A DNA stretch of 64,000 bases from Rhexocercosporidium sp. MPI-PUGE-AT-0058. Its lineage: Eukaryota; Ascomycota; Leotiomycetes; Helotiales. The position numbers and the translations under genes were made by a program. Under the pieces are notes generated by a model. That model saw nothing but the letters and a program-made list of their open reading frames with translations. It ran no database searches and had not been told where the DNA came from. The stretch is from the NCBI GenBank assembly GCA_020746875.1, contig JAGTJL010000003.1, positions 1,426,001 to 1,490,000 of the forward strand, read 5' to 3'. Each line of letters begins with the position of its first letter. Position 1 is the first letter of the stretch. Positions 50,976 through 61,851 of the stretch are shown here, in pieces.

Positions 50976-53461
50976 TCACCGGAACGACTTGAAGGACTTG
51001 TGTGCCAGAGGAGACAAGCCCATCCGGGAAACTCCTTTTGCTGGCTCTCGGATCCGTCCACCCCGCAGATTCGGGGTTTGGGCACAGAAGGCACAAACAT
51101 AGACCGGAGGAAGACTTCTGTGGTCGATGCCAACGCAATCACCGTGGAGCCAATTATCGCAAGATTCGCTAAGAAGGTTAGTCAAGTATCCAATACCAAG
51201 TTCCTCACCACATACCATAGAATCATCAAGCCTTCGCTATCGGAATTGCCACAGACACATCGAGTGGTACCGCTCTTCGTACTTGACGGTGTAGTTCCCC
51301 CATCAGGATCGGTGATAGTAGTTGGCGACATATTTGTGGAGGAGCTGTAATTGCCGTATTGAGAGTTACCGCCGGGTGTGGAATCGGAATAGCGATGGTG
51401 TCGTGGATTTCGTGGCTTCGCTTGCCCCCTCTTGCGGGACTCCATGACCTTGCGTAAGGCTTGTGCTGCATCACCAGAGCCATCATTCTCTTCCACCACG
51501 GTTTCCGCCTCGCTCCCAAGACTATCACGCCGGAATGATCGCTGACTTGAGGACTCGGATTGACTATAACCACCGGAACTTCGTCTCTGCACTCTTGACG
51601 TGTCAAAATTTCCGATCTTTGGTGGTTTTTGTTGCGGAAGGGAGAAGGAGGTATTTCGGCTTGGAACCAAAATGGGTTCATCATCTGAAGAAGACTCATC
51701 GTACTGTGAAGACTCCCATCCCTCACTGCGAGCTAGTGGGCCTCCTCTGCTTGTCCTAGGATCCCCTTCCACAAGTACGGTCTCAGTCCTAGCTCTTCCA
51801 TTAGCGTCGATGGTGAATTTCACTTCTGTTCGTGTCTGCGGTCGTTCCATCTCGGGTATGGACATGAGATTGCTCGGCCGCTGATGCTTTATTGGCGAAA
51901 TTCTACCTGTGCTGGGACGAGATAACGTTCGATCTTGGGAATAACTTAGTTGCACCGTCTGAGAAGTGGCAAGAGCATTACCTTGAGATCGCCTTCCCCG
52001 GCTCTCACTAATACTCCTTTGCAGGCCTGGGCGCGCGGAGCCTTTCACAGGTGAACTCGCCGTTCCCCTTTCGAATCGACGATTCCTGCTACTTTCCCTG
52101 GAACCACGAGAGCGACGCAGCTCTTCCTGGTCCCTTATCGACTCTCGCAACTGGTGTTGGTAAGGTTTAAGCTCTACATGGCTCGTAACGGGTCGAGTTG
52201 GCGGTAACTGAACGTCTTGAAATTCGGACGGCATAGTTAGTGGGTTGTTGCGACTGAATAACAATCCAGGATCTACCCCTCCAAGTGCGGATGGGGAGAA
52301 AGGGTCTTCTGAAGCCGAAACGTTGTTGAAATCGAACGGAGCCAATGTTGATGGTAGCAGTTCTGTGGTTGATTTGGGAAGTTTCGGAGCCAAGGGGCGT
52401 TGTCGCTTGGTTGTGCTCTGCTCACTTTGCATTGTGATGTTCGGGGTTGGGGTTGGAACGTTCACTGTCTCTTGGAACATCTGGTTGCTTCTTCCCCAGT
52501 CAAAAGAATTGCTCATTCGGTGTGGTCCCACGTTGAACATGGATGGGTCATCGGTACTAAAATCGAGGTCCATACCGCCCATGCTTGCATCTGGATCCCA
52601 GAACGGCTTTGTATTGGTAAACACCGGAGCTGTTGCTGGGGCTGACATGGGATAGAAAAATTCCGATGTACTTGAGGGAAACGACATTAGGCTTTGTTGG
52701 TGGGTTGGTGTTTGTGAGGCGCCATAATGGCTATCTTGCGAGTCATTCTGCATTGTATCCGTTGGCAACTTTGGAGCTAGCTTCCTCGACCCCTTGGACT
52801 TCGTTGCTGGAGGAGTTGCAGTCTGCGAGCTGAATGCTTCCTCCAAACGTTTCCTGGGCTTCCTTGGAGTTACCTGATTGTTGAGGTTGTCATCGAAACG
52901 GCCTTGTGTGGTAGGGTAGGGACCCGGGGATGAAGGCAGTTGATTGGAAGGGTCAACAGGTGGCAATGAAAGGCTTGGGTTTGGTGAAAGGTGATGAACA
53001 TGAGTTGCAAGTTCAGCAGCAAAATCTCCCGCAGAAAGACGCCGATTGTGAGTAGAAGCGGTCGAAGGTCTTGGTGTTGAAGCTTCGCTGAAGTGCTGTT
53101 GAGCGCTTGTCAGCCGGCCAGGGGTGGCGTTGAAAACCTGGATAAAGTCAGCTTGACATTTTCCATATTGAGTTCCAACCCAGGGTTATTTAAAGGGTCT
53201 TCGAAGAGAATCCAGCGCTTCTTCATTGAGGGGTGTTGAGGGGTTCGGTAGACCATGTTCAAAACTCCGAGCATCAAACCAAGGGGATAAGACACTCACG
53301 GAATATTCCTCCGCAAATGTTGGAGTCCAGCCACCTCTGTTCTCAAAGCTTGAGCTATTCCTCGGTGTCTGAAAAGTAGTTGGACTTGGGAACTGTCCCG
53401 ACGTTGGGGTTTGTGTAGGAGTGGGTGGTTGAGCGTTTGGATTCCCAAAGCTGTAGGACAT
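50976..53461 (-). CDS. PHD-finger protein (putative chromatin-associated regulator)
   Basis: Minus-strand exons: 53461-53300, 53137-51216 and 51168-50976, totalling 2277 nt and 758 residues. It starts MSYSFGNPNAQPPTPTQTPT. Most of it is Ser/Pro/Gln-rich and likely disordered, with several basic patches (VTPRKPRKRLEEAF, repeated KxxxRPLAPKLPKST-like units) and a short SIRDQEELRRSRGSRESSRN segment. The C-terminal PHD finger is completed only after splicing the last intron: RCVCGNSDSEGLMILCESCD, NWLHGDCVGIDHRSLPPVYV, CAFC, giving the Cys4-His-Cys3 ligand order (about residues 675-725). It ends PLAHKSFKSFR. PHD fingers read histone H3 tails; the binding preference is unknown. Without the last intron the product would stop at LVLDT within the finger, so that intron is well supported. 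Confidence 0.9.
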
Positions 53462-56400
53462 TAGCAAATGGATGAGCTACAGATGCTGGTGGCATGCCTG
53501 TATGCCTGTTGATCCCAACTCATAGCAAAGTTGACTGGCTAGCTCGTGGTCGAGACCCGAGGCAGGAATGCTGCCTGCTCTAACTTGTCCTTGTAGACCC
53601 TCAATCTAGGTAGACAATCCTCGGTTTCTGCCAACCAACATCCACCCTCTTGTTCACCCACTTTATATCCTGCCCGTTGTTATGCCCCCGTCAATGCAAG
53701 GATATTGAGTTCTGATTCGAGTGGTAGGGAAAGGTCGTGAGAACAGACGTAGGTTGGGAAGCACTTGAGGATATTCACAGCATGGTCGGGGCGAGGGATG
53801 TGATCGAGTGTCTCTTCTGGCTCTATATATTCCAGAGTCAGTCGTCGTCTGCATGCAGCAGGATGCACATTCAATTGGGTCCTACCACAAATACTACGGT
53901 GCAATTCAACAGGTTGATCGAGTGCAAAGCGTAAGCAGAGGTTGGTGAGTAGTGAGGGCAGCAGCGGCGTGCTTAGACTGGGCGAACTAGGATGCTTGAC
54001 AAGCTGACCACCACAGACAGTGCTCCAGTTCTCTCGGGCAGATGTCGCTAGTTCTTATTTCGAGGGTATTCAAGGGGCTTCGAGGACTGTTGATGTTGAG
54101 GCACACGATCACAGTGGATTTTGCAGCAATTTCTGGTATGACAGAAAAGGACCAGGATTGAGGTCGTAGCGGGTCCGGGAAAGTAGGAGAGGAGGTCAAA
54201 CGCAGACCTTGAAAGCAATGAGAGTAGAGAAAGAAGGCCGGAGCCCAGATCCAATTTTTTTTTACAATTATTCCCAAGCCCAGGGGGGAGTTAGAAATTG
54301 AGTCTAATCCAACAGCGTCAGGTAGTGAAGGTAGTGGGAAGACGGCGTGGTTTTGCTCACAACCAGGGCAGGCAGGGAGGAAGCTGATGAGTTAAGGTTA
54401 GAACGCCGAGTTGGACATCCAAATGCGAGCCCCCGGTCGTAGTGAGATGCGCCAGCAGAAATGAAGTGATGGGGCAGATGGGTTATTAGGTTAGTAGATG
54501 CGATCAGATAGATTATTTGCTTCCAGCTGCTTGCTTGCGTGCTGATAGCGGCGAAGAAAGGAGAGGAGAGGAGAGGAGGGCTCAAAACGGCAGGAGTATA
54601 GGGCGTTATGATAAGACTTTGAAAAGATGATTACTGCTCTTTGTTGGGACAGCAATGGCATTGGCCCAGCGAGCCGAGTTGAGTTGAGTTGAATTTTGAG
54701 GCATTGGGAGCGAGGCGCCTCGGTGGAAGCTGAATGGCCAGCAGGGAGCGGGATGGAGAGCTTTACTCTCAAGCCCAAGCCCAAGCCCAAGCCCAAGACC
54801 AAGCCAGAGCCAGAGCCATGGCCGAGTATATACGGGCCGCAAATTGTGTCAAACGGGCTCAGAGATGTGGAATTGATGGGCTGACAGCTTCAGTTGAAGT
54901 GCATGTTGACTATCGCGTGAGGCACAGCAGAGCAGATTTGTTCGGATTACGGACTTGCGTACAGTACAGTACATTACTTCGTTACTTCGCTACTCGGTAG
55001 ATCTTTGAAAGTTTGGATTGGTGCAGCAGAGGAGGACCAGACAGATATATGCAACTCCCTACCAACAGGTGCAAGTGCCCAAGCAGTGAGTGCATGCAAT
55101 TGTCCCTCGCCCTGCCTCGGACATGGCATTTCTGGCATTCCTGTCCTAGCATGGCTGGATCGTATTTACCCCTTCTGCCCCCGCTGCACCTGCGAGCACA
55201 TCACATTAGAGCACAGCATCGCAAGCGATCTTCGCTCTTTGAAGACATTCCGTCTCCAATTTTCCGACCTCTCTTGTTTCTGTCTAGGTACAGTAGGGAC
55301 TAGGGAGAACAACCAGTCTAGATGTGAGCCATGCTCGATCGTACCTGCGTTTGCACCATGTACCTACCTACCTACCGACCTACATACTGTTACTCTGTCT
55401 AGTTCGAGTGGAAGACAATGAGCTCGTTTAATTCCGAGAGCTGCAAGGAACAGCCAGGCGAAGGGCGGGCGGACAGTATTGTAACTTACTCAGGTACGAA
55501 AGGTACTTGCCGGGGTTGGTACCGTACATACAGACATACATACATACACATGGGTAGACTGCAGGTAGTCGTGGCAGGTACGAGAAGCTTACAATTCGAA
55601 TGGAACTGAACTCTCGAATCGGACTGTACCTGCATAAGTACAGTAATTACAGTACAGTACCTACGTACTGCAAGAGTAAATATGGGGGTTTTTTTATTTA
55701 AAAAAAAAGTATAGGGCATGGACAGCGACAAGAAACTCAGACTTCTCCCGTTTGGCTTCTTTGTTGGCTTCTTGGGAATCTAGGTCAGGTAGGTGCTGAC
55801 TGGACTTTCCATTGCCACTCACTTTCTTCATACCTGCCGGCCGGTATACTTGCTTGTGTCGCTGCTTATTCTCGGACTTCATTCACTTCGAAGATACTCT
55901 ATCTAACCTTAGAATACCGCTCCCTAGTGTGTTGTTCTGCCTCCTTGGTCTTTTCTCTTCCTACACCTTACAGTGCAGTCTTCCCTCCCACCGATAAATC
56001 TTTCTTATTGTTGATGGCGATTACAGGGACCCTGAATCCAATTTAAATTCCAACTCCAATCACAAGCTTGAATGGCTTCATCTTCGCTTCCACACACAAG
56101 GACCGGGAATGTTGAGCAAGAGCCAGAGCCAGAGCCAGCCCCACTGCGGTTTATGTCCGGCCAGCAACTGATAGCTGACAGACACTCCAACAATCGTCCA
56201 ATCTCGCTCGTTGTGTCCATCAAGCGCCCCAAGCTTCATCCCCTCTCCTCTTCCCCTCATCTTGCCACCGCATTGCTTTCATCCAAAAATCAATCACCTA
56301 ACTGATTGTCTGTGAATCAGAGACACTTCCACCTGTGACCAGAAGAACGATGCATCGTCGACTTCACCGCTACGAAGGCACGAGCTCAATTACATAACGA

Positions 56401-59400
56401 TACTACATCTCTGGCAAAGTACATAGAGACCTGCAGTCATAGGGGGTCAACGGCGTCAGTCGTCCTATTTCTGCTCCTCCCCGGCCCAACACAGCAAAGC
56501 ATGCGTCACAGGAGATCCGGGAGCAAATGTCGTTGGGTGGAAGGCAGTGATCCAGCTAATCTACAATGCTGCCACCACCCAAGGACAATCCCTGATAGTT
56601 TCAAGAAGAAAGTTGGCACTGCTACCGTACTGCTTTCTTCCAAGTTGGTTCATGGCATCAGGGCATGGAATGGTGAGCTGCAGCTCAGCACCACGCATTC
56701 CTCTCAGCGAATAGCAGGCTGCCCAACCACCACCGTCATCTCTTGCAGAAACAAACGGACGTCGTAATCGGACGAAGCTTTGGCTTTCAGCCCAGATTCA
56801 TGCGCCAATCTCCAAGTACTGTACCTCGCTTACCTGCCGACTATCGGGTAGGCGGTTGTCAACTTCGTTGATGCATGAAGTATTGCGCTCTTTCAGCCAG
56901 TCGCTCTTCTTCATCAGGCCACCCTATTGCCGATTTCGCCACCGCCAAATAGGGGGGATGAACTGTTTGATTTAGAACCGACTTTCCAATCTAACCTGCA
57001 TGTGGCTATCTTGACAGCTGGCCCAATCGATTCCGGCGACGTTTACTGTCATTATTTTGATACCTGAGGAGAGTCTCCCAGCCGTGGTCAGGAACCAACC
57101 ACAATATACCCACGTGCTCAATTTTCACATGACTCGGACAAAGTTGATTCCGTTTATACTTAGAGTGGTGGGGAAACGGCAATACCTGCTCATTCTTTCT
57201 CCCAGGCTGTACCGTTGTTCCTTTTCAAGTGGCGTTGTTATCTCTGAATTGGTGTTGTTGCGCGCTCTCGACATCCAGGTCTCTTCAGGGCTGAATGTGG
57301 CTCGGTATACCATCAATTACTTCCCTTTCAAGAATGTTCCTGTGCAATTTGTTACGATCACTGATACCATCGGCTGCTTTTCGATCGTGGCAAGCAGACG
57401 GGAAAGCTTCAGCCGTCCGGAGTTGTGGGGTAGTTTGACAGCCCAGGATCTCCCAGAACGCGAGGAGAAAGCGGTCGGTTGATTTTGGCTGTTGCGTCGT
57501 AATCGTCTTCGCATCAGGGACCGGAACGCGTTCATCAGCTCTTCCCAGATAGGTGGAATGTTGATGCCCAAAGTAATGCTCTTGGGAGTCAAGAACAGAG
57601 CTCCAGTAGAGACCCCAGGTAAGATCTGGTTGCGAAAAGTGCCAGAACACCAGACCGCTGAGAGTTCCCAGCATTGCCATTACACCAACACTTAAAAGGC
57701 CAACTTGACGCTCTCCACGCTTCGAAAGTGGTGAGCATTGGGCGTAACTTGGCAAGAGGGCCATCACCCATGTGGACTTACCACTGGATGGGTTCCCTGG
57801 TATCCGGATATCAAATACCTCTAGAGCAGTGAAGCAATACTACTGTAGCAAGCTTTTTGGACGAGAGTGTGTCCTCCCTGATCATCTTTTCTTTACCAAA
57901 GTCAGAAATTTCCTGGAATCAAATGATGAGGGTATCTAGACTTGAATCAGTTTCTTCACCATCCCGTCTGCGATTCAGAGAGAAATCTCAAACTCGAATC
58001 TTGAACCGCCTAAATCACTAAGCCCCAAACTACCGGGTCGAACAAGTTTTTGATATCTCTTTCCCTGCTGCCATGAACTCAAGTGTTCTCATATAGAAGA
58101 GTCAAAACACCAAGGGCAGCTTTCCGAATCTACGGCATTTTCGATCGTCAAAGAGCAACTCATCCGTGTCAAAGCACATCTCGGTCCAAATAAATCCCAA
58201 ACACAAAAGGGCATACACGAGAAGCTTCAATCAGTTGCTTCTCATCTCGTCGATCCGACATGAGGTTAAACCGTTTAAACATATGTCCGAGCGCACCACC
58301 TGCACCCCACATCGAGATATCTTGATTCCTCAACTGGAAACGTAGAGTCCAAAGAAGGTTTGCTCGTGGAGGAGGACGCGTCCTTCTTCTACCGGTAGTC
58401 ATTTTTCGACTCGGTATCATTGCTTCATTGGCAACCTCCGCTTCGGATGACTTACAGACACGATTTAGCAATCGAAGTCTGCTGTAAAGTATCTGCTCTG
58501 TACATCAAATGAGTTCCAACTGTTCTCCACCATCAATTGTCATCAATTCATTCCCCTTCTAAGCTGCGCCGCACAAACCTTCGCACACTCATCGCCAAGA
58601 CATCCATCGCGACACCATCAGACACCTCTCACATTTCCCAACCCCCTCACTGCCTCCCAACCCTACAACAGATCACAGTAATCCAAACGTGCCCCTCCCT
58701 CACACGACAAGCTTGCATGGCTGCTTCTAAGCTTTCCCTTCTATTCTTCTAGAAGCCAACCAGGTTCTCAACAGCGTTTCAGAACGGTCTCAGTATCTAC
58801 CCAGTCGAGATTCACAACCCCAAACCCACAGCAGCCCCTCCCCCTGCCCATCCAAACGATTTCGAGACGTGTGTCAGGAGCCCTCGGAGAGTTCGGAGGC
58901 CGGCAAGTCACGCTTCCTTTCTTCAGCTTGTCCTTTCTGCACCATGGTTCGTGATGGTGATCAAGAGATGCGTGATCATCCGGGGATGAAGATCACCGAT
59001 GGGCGAGCGAGCGTGCAGCTGGAAGACAGTCTGCCCGGGTTATCCACTAACTCACTCAGATCACCGAGGTCAGAAGTAAAAAAGCGTCAAATGCCAAGGG
59101 ATTCACGAGGCAATCCGTAGAGCACCATTCCCGTGGCAAATATTGTCTATCATCTGGAGAGGGGTTTTCAGCTTTTCGTCATTCTGATGGTCATTAGAGC
59201 TACTATCTACTAATCCCGCCCACCGAGATCTCTCCTACAAAAAGCGCATAGCAGGAAACTACTCTGCCGCGTCTATACAAAAACACATACATACATATAT
59301 ATACCGCGTGAAATGACTGGTGATTAAAGGCAGGTAGGTAAAGATGTGCTTTTTCGGGATCATCCATTCTCTTGCGCGCCAATGCTTGCCTTCCCTTCGT

Positions 59401-59826
59401 TAACCCCCCGATGCCGCCCGCTGCCTCATGGCCCTGCAAACAAATGTCGTAAAATCATAAAAAATAAAACAAAGGTTCGACTCGCCTGCGGTGTAATCTC
59501 AAGCACGCAAACGAATGTGCACACACAAATTATTCCCACACCCTAGCCTGCCGTCTCGCCTGACGCGTGGCTTACCCTGGGGTATGGGTTGCTCTCTTTG
59601 GGTTCCATTGCTGTTCTGACCATGCTCTGTCCACGTCGTCCTTAAACAAACCAGACAGACAGCCAGCCCCTCTGATTTCCCTCTCTTTCTTCCAGGCTTC
59701 CAAGCAAACTCGTCGGTTCATGAATTCGCGGCCGTCAAGTCATCTCGTCTGTCTCGGTGTCCATGTCTTTCTCTACTACCGTGTCGATGCTGCTCAGGTC
59801 GTTGACAAAGGAAAAGTTGATTGGTG
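53462..59826. other. Gene-poor region between PHD gene and Rua1-like gene
   Basis: About 6.4 kb with no intact gene. Longer frames (55005-55421, 57057-57482, 57285-57767, 58169-58471) lack ATG starts or family resemblance, except for a P-loop-like relic at 57765-57840 (see findings). Simple repeats: CCCAAG units at 54771-54797, ACATAC units near 55530, and ACAGTACAGTA motifs at 54960 and 55650. Confidence 0.5.
54771..54797. repeat. AAGCCC hexamer tandem repeat
   Basis: Four and a half AAGCCC units, followed by AAGCCAGAGCCAGAGCC. Non-coding as far as can be seen. Confidence 0.85.
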
Positions 59827-61851
59827 CTATATCATCGTGGACAAGCCGTCCAGGGGGCTGATTGTTTTGCGTTGGTGCTGGGGTAGCATACCCGTTGCGG
59901 GAGTGTTGTTGATTGAGGAATCATTTCTCGGTGTCATTTGCGGCGTCATGGGAGTCTCGATCTTTGGTTTCGCCATGGTAGACGCACCTAACGCTCGAGT
60001 GTGGCTACTCTCTCGTCGACGTTTTGGCGCATCCTTAATCTTGGGGTGCGTATGGCACTACACAGTTTGTTAGCAAATGTCAAATTTCGTGAGGATTCAC
60101 TTTCTATCAGGGCTTACCTTGTAGGCGTGTCTGAACCAAGTGGTTCCCTTCTTCTTGCTGCTCACAAGCGCAACCCACTCGTTACAGCTTCCGCACAGAC
60201 CCTCCCACACATCTGGGTTCCCATCCATTCGACGAGTTTCTTGAGGTTCTTGAAATGGGCTTCCGGTCGCGGCACTTATGCCGTGTGTGAAGCTCTTGTC
60301 GTACCAGAACGCGCTGTTCTTCAGTACGAGCCATCGTCCTGGCTTACAAATTCCACACCACCCTTCTCGCTTGTTCCCGTGACCTCGCACCCAACGCGGT
60401 GTATAGAGATCGCCATCGAAGCGAAGTTCTTGCTCATGTGGAATAAGGTCCGGGTCGCTTGGGTTCATGTCCTCGGGTGGTGGTGGTACTTGCTCCTCAT
60501 GTAGCGAAGCATAGAGATCGGGAGGATCGCTCAGATCGGTGTAATGGGAATGTAATGAATGTGGATCGGCGTTGCTTTGCAGCATGCGGAAGAGTCCATG
60601 TGAGAGCAACGGTGGTGGTGTTTCAAACTGCTGGGGTTCATGATAGCTGTGAGATGGAAGAAGCATGCTATTTCGGTGGAAGCCGGAATTGTTTGTCAAC
60701 ATGAATGGGTGTTGTTGTTGCGTTTGCTGTAGATTGCTGAGGTTCAGAGGAAGCTGTGTGTTTGGAAGTGTTGGTGAGGAGTGCCGGGACGACATTCTGG
60801 GGGTTGTGGCGTAAAAACTTCATGACCCTGATGATAAACAAAAGGAGAAGGGCGCCTGTTTGGTAGTGGAGCATAAGATCCAGTCGACCATCTCTTGCTG
60901 CGAGTACTATCCATGGTGTAGGGCGCTGATCGCATGCTTGGTCTTGGTGAGGGGGAGGCACGGCCACGGCTCTGTGTTCGAACCAGTTCAGAGCGATGCT
61001 GGGGTGTCATTCTTGGTGATGCAACAGGTGACAATTGTGTGGAAGACATCAGAGAGTTTCTGTTGGATGGCGGAGGGTAGTCCGAACTGAAAGATGGTGC
61101 TTCTGATAAAGTGGTAGAAAAGTCCTCGTAAGAAGGCATCTCTGAAAGTGCCCCAGTGGTCGACATTGTGAAAGATGAGCCAGACATACGGCGAGAGGTA
61201 TAGGACTGCTCGAGACTCAGACGGTCACTGTCCATTCCAGGCCCAGGAAATCTTAAATCAAGAATCGGTGCACTCTCGTCCGAAGTGTAGGCTTGTCCCA
61301 TATTCATATCTGTATCGAGCCCTTGGAGGTCAAGGCCATCATCACAAGGTTTGGTTTGCCAGCCGTCTGAGACTCGGGTCAGATATGGATTCTCATAAGG
61401 CCCAACCCTTTGATCCTGATACTTACTTTCGCCATTCGACGTCGTGGGGTAAAAGTCTTGTTGTACTGCGTAAGTCTGTGGAAGTCCATCATTGAGTGGT
61501 TGCATAGGCATAGTAGACGAGTCCCAGGCTGGCAATGATGTGTACTCTTCTGGCATGCAATACGAGAATCCGGTCTCATGTATCGTTGCTGGTCGAGGTC
61601 TTGTTACGTGCTGGGGCGTTGGCGTTGACCACATTCCAAGCCCAACAGCTTCCGCCTTCATTGCCATCTCGTTTGGATTCATAGTAGCCGCGGGGAATGA
61701 GCGAGGGGGGTGATCCCTTCTGAACTTGTTGTTTGGATTGAACTGAAAGGAAGGTGTTTGTATCTGTTGGCGGCTAATGATGGGTGTAAGTAATGCTCCT
61801 GGCGAGGGGTCGGAACGGGAGGGCTCACAGTTGTGCCTGGTTAGAGTCCAT
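59827..61851 (-). CDS. Rua1 C-terminal-domain (DUF4451) transcriptional regulator; apparent frameshift
   Basis: Minus-strand exons: 61851-61829 (MDSNQAQ plus two bases), 61773-60118 and 60057-59827. The conserved C-terminal domain is clear: LRFDGDLYTPRWVRGHGNKR, EGWCGICKPGRWLVLKNSAF, WYDKSFTHGISAATGSPFQE, RRMDGNPDVWEGLCGSCNEW and GTTWFRHAYKCH. The Cys pairs suggest zinc binding. In Ustilago, Rua1 activates glycolipid genes; targets here are unknown. The exon 1-2 join gives QAQLRQQIQTPSFQFNPNNK, and the last exon adds KIKDAPKRRRESSHTR ... ISPLDGLSTMI. One problem: the N-terminal half (to about YHQGHEVFTPQ) and the rest (RMSSRHSSPTLPN onward) are in different frames. The exon sum is one base short, and the shift falls near 60800 beside T5 and C5 runs. 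One extra base, or a 91 nt intron (GTTTAT...CACACAG), would repair it. Confidence 0.88.

Noticed and set aside
55005..55421. 138-codon plus-strand frame with many Cys
   Set aside because: Starts at TTG and has no signal peptide or domain. It ends in CCTACCTACC-type simple sequence.
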